NCBI GenBank assembly: GCA_946478525.1
Contig: CAMLCH010000016.1
Coordinates: 1 to 46,214 of the forward strand
Length of the DNA stretch: 46,214 bases
Direction: 5' to 3'
Source of the DNA: Snodgrassella alvi_G
Lineage (GTDB): Bacteria; Pseudomonadota; Gammaproteobacteria; Burkholderiales; Neisseriaceae
A model generated the notes under the pieces. That model worked only from the letters and a program-made list of their open reading frames with translations, was not told the origin of the DNA and did not search any database. Of the stretch, positions 1-7,614 are shown piece by piece; position 1 is the stretch's first letter; each line of letters opens with the position of its first letter. The position numbers and the translations under genes are program-made.

Positions 1-55
1 GAGCGTCTGCCTTACAAGCAGAATGTCGGCGGTTCGACTCCGTCATCACCCACCA
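1..55 (+). tRNA. tRNA-Val (anticodon TAC), 5' end missing
   Basis: The last 55 bases of a tRNA are present: an anticodon stem-loop with loop CTTACAA (anticodon TAC, valine), a T arm containing GGTTCGACTCC, the 3' acceptor strand ATCACCC, discriminator A and an encoded CCA at 53-55. The D arm and the 5' acceptor strand lie before the window start. A contig edge inside a tRNA is typical where repeated tRNA genes break a short-read assembly. Confidence 0.93.
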
Positions 56-824
56 TTCATTATTTCATCCTCTTTTATATACCTCCTACTGATCTAATCA
101 TATTCAATTTTTCAAATTATTCATTGTTGTTTATAGATTGTTTATTACTTGAATTGAACGGTTTAGGTTATATTCTGCAGCAAATTATTAATTTGTTAGT
201 ATTAACTGAATCTACAAGCATGAGAACTTCTATAAGTCTAGATAGTTTGGTAAGAACGACATGATATAAATATTATTAAAAATTTTCTTAGTGTGAAGTG
301 TTAAATCAAATAAAATAATACCTGTATAACTCAAATATAAAATTAAGAATTAAAAATAATTTTGCCGTTAGTTAGTTCAATTCGTTCTTTTATTAAATGG
401 ATATTTTGATATATACATGTATTATTTGAGTAAATTTTAAATCACGTCTTTTTATAAATAGTCAAATTTTTTTCAGTTATTGAAACAAAACGAGATTAAT
501 TGAAATTCTATGTTTCAACAAAATTGTATTCTAAGTCCAATTATAGTTGTTACTATCGAAACTCAATAAAGTCATGGTTTTGTTAATTGTTTAACTACTA
601 AGATTTTCATCTTGATAAGTTGCTTTAGTATCACTAATTTTGGTAGTAATAACATTTGAAAATAAATAGTTGTTGTACTTAGAAATGATCAATTCTTAAT
701 TAAAATGATTTTTTAGCCGATATTGAATGTATATAGATACTAAGAAGTTGATAAAATAGGAGTTAATTAAATTGAAAAATTATTTTTATATTAATTTGTC
801 TATAAATGAAGACAAATATTTAAG
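56..824. other. Gene-free AT-rich spacer
   Basis: About 770 bases between tRNA-Val and tRNA-Arg. It is strongly AT-rich, has stop codons in all frames, and I see no convincing ORF, hairpin terminator or RNA gene. Confidence 0.6.
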
Positions 825-901
825 TGGTGCACCCGGAGCGATTCGAACGCCCGACCCTCTGGTTCGTAGCCAGATACTCTATCCAACTGAGCTACGGGTG
901 C
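825..901 (-). tRNA. tRNA-Arg (anticodon ACG)
   Basis: A complete 77-base tRNA on the minus strand. The acceptor GCACCCG pairs with CGGGTGC next to discriminator A and an encoded CCA (complement at 825-827). The anticodon loop is CTACGAA, giving anticodon ACG, the species that reads CGN arginine codons after A34 is deaminated to inosine. The T loop TTCGAAT is canonical. It lies downstream of the arginine deiminase operon on the same strand but has its own promoter at 921-950. Confidence 0.97.
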
Positions 902-920
902 ATTTTGATTAATTATGAGT

Positions 921-950
921 ATTGTAATCTAAAGATAATGATATAGTCAA
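921..950 (-). promoter_or_regulatory. Sigma-70 promoter of tRNA-Arg
   Basis: On the minus strand a -35 box TTGACT (945-950) and a -10 box TACAAT (921-926) are separated by 18 bases. The -10 box lies about 20 bases before the mature tRNA 5' end at 901, so transcription would start some 10 bases upstream of it. Confidence 0.7.
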
Positions 951-1015
951 TTATTTACATTTATTTTCTTTGAAATTTATTTTGGCTATTAATGTGATTT
1001 TAATCCAAACGTTAA

Positions 1016-1051
1016 TTTCCCCCAAGTCTGTGCAGAATGGGGGAGGGGGAA
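1016..1051 (-). terminator. G-run hairpin after the arc operon, candidate terminator
   Basis: TTCCCCC at 1017-1023 can pair with GGGGGAA at 1045-1051, about 20 bases beyond the stop of the transporter gene. The right arm is part of two G5 runs separated by one A, which stands out in this AT-rich DNA. There is no U tract after the stem on the minus strand, so it may be a transcript-end-protecting hairpin rather than an intrinsic terminator. Confidence 0.4.
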
Positions 1052-1070
1052 TATACGAAAATTTGGTTAA

Positions 1071-2546
1071 TTACTTAGTTAATATCACCATAGATGCCGT
1101 TAATATAACAATATTCATGATGCATATGACAGCAACTGGTTTAGCCATAAATTTTAGCCAGGTACTGTAGTTAACTTTGGAAAGTTGTAATCCTCCCATA
1201 ACAACCCCAGAAGTAGGTGTAATAAGGTTGATTAAACCACTGCCGGCTGCAAAAATCATAATCATTATATTAGGATCCATGCCTAATTTTGCTGTCAATG
1301 GCCCTAGAATTGGGATAGATACAAAGGCTAAAGCTGAAGTTGATGGAATCAGGAAAGATAAGCCTAAATAGATAAGGTAGGCTACTGGTACAAATATCAC
1401 TGGTGACAGACCGGTTAATAAGCTTTGCGCTTTGTCCAGAATAAATAAATCCAGATGGGTTTCACCCATTAATACTGAAATAGAGCGGGCTACGACAATG
1501 ATTAAAACAACTGACAAAATATCACAGGCTCCGGCGATGAAATTATCAATGATTTCTTTTTCTGACATTTTGGCAACAATGCCAACAATTACTGCCATTA
1601 TTAAGAACCACATGGATAAATCACCAAAAGTCCAGTCACCAAAGTCGTTACCTGTTAGGTGTGATGTCCAGCCTTTAAAAAAAGTTATGTTGAATTCACC
1701 CCAAGGAATGAGAGAAATGATCATTATCAGAAAGGTGAATGCAAACAACAACAGAATATTTTTTTCACGTCTTCCGAATGTTAGCTGTTGATTGTTATCA
1801 GCTTTAAAATATAAGTTCATATCTGCTTGTTCTTGTGGGGACAATACAGTAAGACTTTTATCTTTTTTCACCTTTTTAGCATATCGCATGACATACCAAA
1901 TACAAAAAATCACTGTTGATAGCCACAAAGCAGTTCCGACTGTGATAATGGTACCCTGATTAGGATTATACCCAACACCTCTAAGTGCATCACCAGCTAC
2001 ACCGGTAGCAAAGGGATTGACTGTAGAACCTAATACTCCTGCACCTGCGCCCAATAGTATGACACACACTGCAATAATGGTATCAAAACCGGCCGCAACT
2101 AAAGTAGCCGTAATCAGGACATAGAACGCAATAGTTTCTTCTGCCATTCCATATACTGTTCCGCCCACTGAAAACAGAAACATCAGTAATGGTATCAGAA
2201 CCAGTTCTTTTCCTTTGAGTTTCTGAACTAAAGCAGATATCCCAGCTTCGAGTGCATTGGTTTTCATCGCTACGTTGATGAAACCACCCAATACCAGAAT
2301 AAATACAGCGATGTTAATTGAGTTCTGGAAAGATTTGAATGGTGCCATTATCAACGTACTGAGCGTTGGAGAAGTTACCGTAGAAACGACTTCTGAACTG
2401 TCTGGCAGGGTTACCGGGGTAAACGAGTGACCAGATAACACTATTGAAATAAGCCAAAGTAAAGTCAAAATAATAAACAAAATACTGAATGCAGAAATTG
2501 ACTTTTTCTTTTTTTCTTTTGGTTGAGTATTTTTTTCAGGTTGCAT
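1071..2546 (-). CDS. YfcC/DcuC-family transporter, probable arginine-ornithine exchanger
   Basis: A 491-residue inner-membrane protein with a short charged cytoplasmic N-terminus (residues 1-16, Lys-rich) and about a dozen hydrophobic segments. It contains conserved YfcC/DcuC-type stretches, GAGAGVLGSTVNPFATG in the first half and LIPSTSALAFVSIPILGPL and TPTSGVVMGGLQLSKV in the second. The family belongs to the ion-transporter superfamily and is distinct from the APC-type ArcD. YfcC members occur in arginine deiminase loci of several bacteria, where they have been proposed as an alternative arginine/ornithine exchanger (called ArcE). Its position as last gene of arcA-arcB-arcC supports that role here, but substrate is inferred from context. 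The start is preceded by AGGA about 10 bases upstream. A strong terminator-like hairpin (2560-2595) lies between arcC and this gene. Confidence 0.85.
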   Translation of the reverse strand: MQPEKNTQPKEKKKKSISAFSILFIILTLLWLISIVLSGHSFTPVTLPDSSEVVSTVTSPTLSTLIMAPFKSFQNSINIAVFILVLGGFINVAMKTNALEAGISALVQKLKGKELVLIPLLMFLFSVGGTVYGMAEETIAFYVLITATLVAAGFDTIIAVCVILLGAGAGVLGSTVNPFATGVAGDALRGVGYNPNQGTIITVGTALWLSTVIFCIWYVMRYAKKVKKDKSLTVLSPQEQADMNLYFKADNNQQLTFGRREKNILLLFAFTFLIMIISLIPWGEFNITFFKGWTSHLTGNDFGDWTFGDLSMWFLIMAVIVGIVAKMSEKEIIDNFIAGACDILSVVLIIVVARSISVLMGETHLDLFILDKAQSLLTGLSPVIFVPVAYLIYLGLSFLIPSTSALAFVSIPILGPLTAKLGMDPNIMIMIFAAGSGLINLITPTSGVVMGGLQLSKVNYSTWLKFMAKPVAVICIMNIVILTASMVILTK

Positions 2547-2559
2547 AATCGTGAATCCT

Positions 2560-2595
2560 AAAAAAAAGGTATCGCATTTTAAAAAGCGATACCTT
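2560..2595 (-). terminator. Intrinsic terminator inside the arc operon
   Basis: AAGGTATCGC (2566-2575) and GCGATACCTT (2586-2595) form a perfect 10-bp stem with a 10-base loop. On the minus strand the stem is followed by an unbroken run of T. It sits in the 60 bases between arcC and the transporter gene, with its U tract next to the transporter's ribosome binding site. Transporter expression therefore probably depends on partial readthrough. Confidence 0.85.
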
Positions 2596-2606
2596 GTCTG
2601 GGTTAG

Positions 2607-3542
2607 TTAGTAGTATGTTAACTCGGTAGAATGTGTCGTATTAATTTTCGTACCAGCAATACCTTTAACTATATTATCAATATCAGCCAGAGAGCCTATT
2701 ACTGCTGATTTACCAGGATTTTCTCGGGCAAAATTGATGGCTGCTTGAACTTTAGGTCCCATAGAACCAGCTGCAAAACCCATTTTTTCCAGTGTATCTG
2801 GATGTGCTTCTTTGATTGCCTGTTGATTGGGATTGCCCCAGTTAACAAAAGCTGCGGAAACATCAGTTGCAATAATAAAGATGTCAGCAGAAACCTGTTT
2901 CGCCAAAACGGCAGAACAAAGGTCTTTATCTATTACTGCTTCTACACCTTTAAGAGTGCCATCATCATCATAAAATGTCGGTATACCTCCACCACCTGCA
3001 CAAATGACTACAGTTCCTTTTTCTAATAACCATTTTACCGGACGGATTTCGAAAATCCGTTTCGGAATTGGGCTTGGAACGACTCGTCTGTATTTGTCAT
3101 TATCAGGGGCAATACTCCAGTTTTTCTCTTTAGCCAGTTTTTCGGCCTCTTCTTTGGTATAGACTGGACCAATGGGTTTAGAAGGATTAGAGAAAGCAGG
3201 ATCATTTTTATCGACTTCTACCTGAGACAGAAGGGTGGCCAGTGGTGTTTCCAGAGGAAGAAGATTACCCAATTCCTGCATAATCATGTAGCCAATCATC
3301 CCAATTGACTCAGCACCTAATACATCCAGAGGGTAGGATGGCACATCTTTATAGGATAAAGACTGTAATGCAATCAAACCAACCTGCGGTCCGTTACCAT
3401 GAGCAATTACTAATTCGTTACCCGGATAAACTTTTGCAATTTGTTGGCAGGCAATTTTAGTATTCTGGCGTTGATTCTCAGCCGTTAATGGCTCTCCGCG
3501 ACGCAGAAGGGCATTGCCACCTAAGGCAATTACGATTCTCAT
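2607..3542 (-). CDS. arcC: Carbamate kinase
   Basis: Carbamate kinase transfers phosphate from carbamoyl phosphate to ADP, giving ATP, CO2 and ammonia; it is the energy-yielding last step of the arginine deiminase pathway. At 311 residues it has normal length. Visible family signatures are the N-terminal nucleotide/phosphate loop IALGGNALLRRGE (residues 4-16), AHGNGPQVG near residue 47, and the central CAGGGGIP with a following VIDKDLCSAVLA segment typical of the amino-acid kinase fold. The start ATG has GGAAA just upstream. It follows arcB after 20 bases, so translation within one transcript is likely. Confidence 0.97.
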   Translation of the reverse strand: MRIVIALGGNALLRRGEPLTAENQRQNTKIACQQIAKVYPGNELVIAHGNGPQVGLIALQSLSYKDVPSYPLDVLGAESIGMIGYMIMQELGNLLPLETPLATLLSQVEVDKNDPAFSNPSKPIGPVYTKEEAEKLAKEKNWSIAPDNDKYRRVVPSPIPKRIFEIRPVKWLLEKGTVVICAGGGGIPTFYDDDGTLKGVEAVIDKDLCSAVLAKQVSADIFIIATDVSAAFVNWGNPNQQAIKEAHPDTLEKMGFAAGSMGPKVQAAINFARENPGKSAVIGSLADIDNIVKGIAGTKINTTHSTELTYY

Positions 3543-3562
3543 TTTATTTCCAATCTATTCTG

Positions 3563-4570
3563 TTAAACTAAGCTGGATACGATAACTGCTTTAATGGTAT
3601 GCATTCTGTTTTCTGCTTGCTCAAAAGCGATGTTAATAGGGGATTCGAATACATCTTCAGTGACTTCAATACCATTTTTAAACTGAGGATATTTTTCAGC
3701 CACTTCTTTACCCACTGTGGTTTCGGAATTATGGAAAGCCGGTAAGCAATGCATGAATTTCACACGTGGGTTACCCGTTGCTGCAATTAATTCTTTATTA
3801 ACCTGATAAGGTGTTAAAGCATCTACGCGTTCACCCCATGATTCGATCGGTTCACCCATGGATACCCAAACATCTGTATGGATAAAATCTACATCTTTAA
3901 CAGCTTTTTTGACATCATCAGTCACCAAGATGCGTGCACCGCTTTCTTGAGCAAATTTTTCACACATGGCAACCAGTTCTGGTTCTGGCAGTAGTGATTT
4001 TGGACCAGAAATACGTACATCCATCCCTAGTTTGGCACCAATCAACAACAGAGAGTTACCCATATTATTGCGGGCATCACCAACATAGGCATATTTGATT
4101 TGATTCAGAGGCTTACCATTGGAATATTCTAGCATGGTTAGAACGTCAGCAAGCATTTGCGTGGGGTGGAATTCATCTGTTAAACCATTCCATACCGGTA
4201 CACCAGCATAATCAGCCAGCTCCTGTACTACAGATTGTTTATAACCACGATATTCAATACCGTCATACATGCGTCCCAGTACACGGGCTGTATCTTTCAT
4301 GCTTTCTTTATGGCCGATTTGTGAGCCACTGGAACCAATATAAGTTACATTGGCACCTTGATCATGAGCGGCTACTTCAAATGCGCAACGTGTTCTGGTA
4401 GAAGTTTTTTCAAAAATCAAAGCTATGTTTTTGCCTTTTAATAGCTGTTGTTCAGTACCAGCATATTTAGCTCTTTTAAGATCACGAGCTAAATCTAGCA
4501 GATAATTAATTTCACGTTCAGTGTGATGTACCAAGCTTAGTAAGTGACGATTTTTCAAATTGAAAGCCAT
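3563..4570 (-). CDS. arcB: Catabolic ornithine carbamoyltransferase
   Basis: Converts citrulline and phosphate to ornithine and carbamoyl phosphate in the arginine deiminase pathway. The 335-residue length matches the family. Hallmarks are the carbamoyl-phosphate site STRTR (residues 57-61), HPTQ (135-138), the ornithine-binding SMG (237-239), and HCLPAFH (274-280) with the catalytic Cys275. The same fold makes the anabolic enzyme ArgF, and sequence alone does not separate them; the catabolic call rests on its place between arcA and arcC. A ribosome site AAGGAAA lies 8 bases before the ATG, and arcA ends 19 bases upstream. Confidence 0.96.
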   Translation of the reverse strand: MAFNLKNRHLLSLVHHTEREINYLLDLARDLKRAKYAGTEQQLLKGKNIALIFEKTSTRTRCAFEVAAHDQGANVTYIGSSGSQIGHKESMKDTARVLGRMYDGIEYRGYKQSVVQELADYAGVPVWNGLTDEFHPTQMLADVLTMLEYSNGKPLNQIKYAYVGDARNNMGNSLLLIGAKLGMDVRISGPKSLLPEPELVAMCEKFAQESGARILVTDDVKKAVKDVDFIHTDVWVSMGEPIESWGERVDALTPYQVNKELIAATGNPRVKFMHCLPAFHNSETTVGKEVAEKYPQFKNGIEVTEDVFESPINIAFEQAENRMHTIKAVIVSSLV

Positions 4571-4589
4571 AATTAATTTCCTTATAAGT

Positions 4590-5834
4590 TTAAATGACAG
4601 AATCTCGAATAATTGGGCAAGTCATACAATGACCACCACCACGGCCACGGCCTAACTCGCCAGCATCTACTTCTAATACTTCCACGCCATGATCGCGCAT
4701 AATTTTATTGGTATAAATATCGCGGTCATAAGCAATACAAACTCGTCTATCTAACATAATGACATTGTTAGCATCGTCCCATTGTTCTCTTTGCGCCTGA
4801 AAACTATCCCCACCAGTTTGAATCCGAGTCACTTGTGCGCCGGTAACTTTACCCATAGCTTCAGCCACTACATCAACAAAATGTTGACCTTTGTGTTCTT
4901 CAATAGTTACTTCTTCATTGGCACCATTAGCAAACAAACTGTAGCATTTGATTTGATCAACTACTTCAGGGAATACTGAGAATAAATCATAATCCAGCAT
5001 AGAGAATACAGTATCTAAGTGCATAGCAGCACGAGATTTAGGCATTTGACAGGCAATCACCCTAGTTGCACCATTTTCTTTACCACATATACTTTTCGCC
5101 AGTTGTGATACTGCTTGAGGATTTGTGCGTTCGCCCATACCAATTAATACTACGCCATTGCCTATTGGCATAACATCTCCGCCTTCAATCGACAATGTGC
5201 CTACACTTTCATCACTATCACCCAACCAAATTTTTGCTTTGCCGGCAAAATAAGGATTGAATTTGTAAATTGCCCGCATAATTAAAGTTTCTGGGCGGCG
5301 CGCTGGCCAGTACATGGGGTTTAAACTCACGCCACCATAAATCCAGCAGCTTGGATCACGCTGGAACAAGGCATTAGGAATCGGAGGGGTTAAGAATTCG
5401 TCTGGAGACATATAATTGAACATCAGATCAACGCTTGATTTAAAAGGTAAATCTGATTTGGTGATACCGCCAAATAAAAATGCAGCTAAATCGGCAGCAG
5501 GAAGTTCGTCTAACCAGGAACGTACATCATGCAGCATATGTACGCCAATGTTCTGAGGAACAAACAGACGATCCAGAATCCAATTTCTATGTTCTTTGTT
5601 TTGTAACACTTCACTTAGAGCAACATTGGCATCGATAACATGGATACCTCGATCAGTCATGATTTTGACAAAATTATCATGATCTCGCTGGGCCTTTTCA
5701 ACCCAAATTACATCGTCAAATAACAAATCATGGCAGTTGGAGGGAGTCAATCGGTTATGAGCCAAATTAGGCCTACACACCATTACACTTCGCAATTTAC
5801 CGCATTCTGAATTAACACCGAAACTTTCTGACAT
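4590..5834 (-). CDS. arcA: Arginine deiminase
   Basis: Hydrolyses arginine to citrulline and ammonia, the first step of the pathway; it yields energy together with arcB and arcC and also releases ammonia, which can buffer acid. The 414-residue protein has the complete catalytic set as known from the Pseudomonas enzyme: Asp160 in FQRD, Glu218 in IEGGD, His272 and Asp274 in MHLDTVF, and the nucleophile Cys403 in GGGHCMTCP near the C-terminus. It is the first gene of the operon; the start is well supported by GAGGAG 8 bases upstream. A 1.27-kb spacer separates it from the divergent Lrp-type regulator at 7104. Confidence 0.98.
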   Translation of the reverse strand: MSESFGVNSECGKLRSVMVCRPNLAHNRLTPSNCHDLLFDDVIWVEKAQRDHDNFVKIMTDRGIHVIDANVALSEVLQNKEHRNWILDRLFVPQNIGVHMLHDVRSWLDELPAADLAAFLFGGITKSDLPFKSSVDLMFNYMSPDEFLTPPIPNALFQRDPSCWIYGGVSLNPMYWPARRPETLIMRAIYKFNPYFAGKAKIWLGDSDESVGTLSIEGGDVMPIGNGVVLIGMGERTNPQAVSQLAKSICGKENGATRVIACQMPKSRAAMHLDTVFSMLDYDLFSVFPEVVDQIKCYSLFANGANEEVTIEEHKGQHFVDVVAEAMGKVTGAQVTRIQTGGDSFQAQREQWDDANNVIMLDRRVCIAYDRDIYTNKIMRDHGVEVLEVDAGELGRGRGGGHCMTCPIIRDSVI

Positions 5835-7103
5835 CTTTAATGCTCCTCAAAAACATTATTTAACAAGAAGAAATCGAGCTCAGACGTATTATGACTTTTT
5901 TATCTTAAAATTAAATTTTTTTAATTATTCATTCGTGATATGTTTTGAAATTTAATTTCATCTTATCCTGTATTGCTAGTATCGGATTTTAACCAGCAAA
6001 ATAACGCAGGAATTTTTGATTACACTTGCAGTCATAACATTATCAGAGACCATGCAAAATAGTACATATCAATCACTTTTTTTAACTAGTAATATGAGAT
6101 CCTTTCAATGAATTAGTATGATATCGTCAATTTTAAACAAGTTATTTTTAGATGTTATTGATAATCCATTAATCATTTCTTTGTTTTTATAAGATAAATA
6201 TATTTATCTTTAGAAGCCAAAATGCAAAGATCGGTGCTAATGTTTAGCAGTTGCTGTAGTTTATTAAAAAATAAACTGGTCAATGACTAAAAAGATATTA
6301 AGTAATGAATAAAAAGCTGAAACTTAATATAATTAAGGGTGCGTAACATTTATAAGACGCTGCATAAATGCTACCAATTACTGTTTGATATTAATGTCAA
6401 GATAGTTTGCTATACTGATATTTAAAAAATATTAGCAGCTGAAAATGAAAGCGCATCTACAGAGTAGAATTTTGGCAATGATTATAAATATAAGTCATTT
6501 CTCATTAATTATAATGTTATCAATCGCAAATATTTAATAATAAACGGATATTACTCAAATCGTTGTTTTATCCTTGCTGAACAGCAAACATTAATAAAAT
6601 TTAGGATTACATTGGCAACGATTTCAGTATTAAAATGGTGATAGTTATTGTTAGTGGGGACAATATTAACGATAAGGAAACTGACAAAACAATATAAGTT
6701 TAATATTAAGCTAGTTTAAGCTGATCCTAGCCAGCCAAGTTAATTTGCTCCGACAAAATGGGTTTTCTCGAGTGCAAAACTTATTAAACCACTTGTAACT
6801 CTGGTGACAAATAGCCAATTTAACCGGACTTAGCAAATAAAAGTGTTAAAATTAAATTTCTCCAATTACGCGGGGCTGAGCAGAACAATAATTTAAGAAT
6901 GGCTAACATTTTATAATTCAATACGCACCGTGAGGTATGGATCAATACGAGGCCAATTGATGTCAAAATACTTATCAAACTGGCATAAATTACCATTTAA
7001 TTTTTGTTTTAAGGATGGGATGTTTATCGATAGAATTTGAATTGTTTAATCAATATGCATATTTTATGCAATTTTGCTGTATTAACAATAGGGTATTTAC
7101 TTA
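5835..7103. other. Long divergent intergenic region between arcA and the Lrp-type regulator
   Basis: A 1.27-kb spacer that must hold the arcA promoter (minus) and the regulator promoter (plus). It is AT-rich with no ORF of useful length in any frame. I found no clear TTGAT-N4-ATCAA (FNR/ANR) site and only one weak ArgR-like half site (5921-5931). Its length is unusual next to the compact operons and may include decayed gene sequence, but no recognisable remnant could be read. Confidence 0.6.
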
Positions 7104-7568
7104 ATGAAATTGGATAATATTGATAAAAGAATACTTAGGATACTGCAACGAGAAGGTAATATTCAAAATAATGAACTTGCCAAAAAAGTTGGATTATCTC
7201 CATCCCCTTGTCTTCGACGGGTTAAAATTCTTGAAGAAGCTGGATTTATTGATAAATATGTGGCCTTGTTAGATAAGAAAATCATTAATAAGCAATTAAT
7301 CGTTTATGTCAGAATAAAAGTAGATATCGTTAATAACAGTGCTGCAGCTATCGAAAGATTTATATACGAAGTAAAATTGTTATCGCAGATACAAGAATGT
7401 TACGTAATGGCAGGAGAAAATGATTTTTTATTACGGGTATTATGCGAGGATCTAGAGGAATACAGAAATTTTCAGGTCAACACCCTAGCCTTGTTACCGG
7501 GTGTATGTAATATTAGAACCGAAATACCCCTGCAAGTGGTTAAATGGACTACAGAGATAGACATCTGA
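7104..7568 (+). CDS. Lrp/AsnC-family transcriptional regulator
   Basis: A 154-residue protein of normal Lrp/AsnC length. Residues 1-60 form the winged/helix-turn-helix DNA-binding part: it opens with LDNIDKRILRILQREGNIQ and has the recognition helix around LSPSPCLRRVKILEEAGFI. The C-terminal half (from about residue 65) is the RAM ligand-binding and oligomerisation domain, with the family pattern CYVMAGENDFLLRV. Such proteins sense amino acids and form octamers. It is transcribed away from the arc operon and could control it, or its arginine-linked neighbours; that is inference from position. It ends with a bidirectional terminator shared with argS. Confidence 0.93.
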   Translation: MKLDNIDKRILRILQREGNIQNNELAKKVGLSPSPCLRRVKILEEAGFIDKYVALLDKKIINKQLIVYVRIKVDIVNNSAAAIERFIYEVKLLSQIQECYVMAGENDFLLRVLCEDLEEYRNFQVNTLALLPGVCNIRTEIPLQVVKWTTEIDI

Positions 7569-7580
7569 AGTTAAACCAAT

Positions 7581-7608
7581 AAAAAAGCCTGCAAAAGCAG
7601 GCTTTTTT
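7581..7608. terminator. Bidirectional intrinsic terminator
   Basis: AAAAAAGCCTGC (7581-7592) and GCAGGCTTTTTT (7597-7608) form a perfect 12-bp stem around the loop AAAA. The A/T flanks provide a U tract in both directions, ending both the Lrp-type regulator (plus) and the convergent argS copy 1 (minus). Confidence 0.93.
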
Positions 7609-7614
7609 AATCAT

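Noticed and set aside
1432..1791. A 119-codon plus-strand ORF and similar ORFs opposite arcE
   Set aside because: They lie wholly antisense to a clear membrane transporter gene, show no protein-like pattern and no ribosome site; they are frame shadows.
5921..5931. Possible ArgR half site (TTAATTATTCA) upstream of arcA
   Set aside because: A single imperfect half site in AT-rich DNA is expected by chance; no paired site is present.
5835..6120. Search for an FNR/ANR box before arcA
   Set aside because: No sequence close to TTGAT-N4-ATCAA was found on either strand; nearest matches lack one half.
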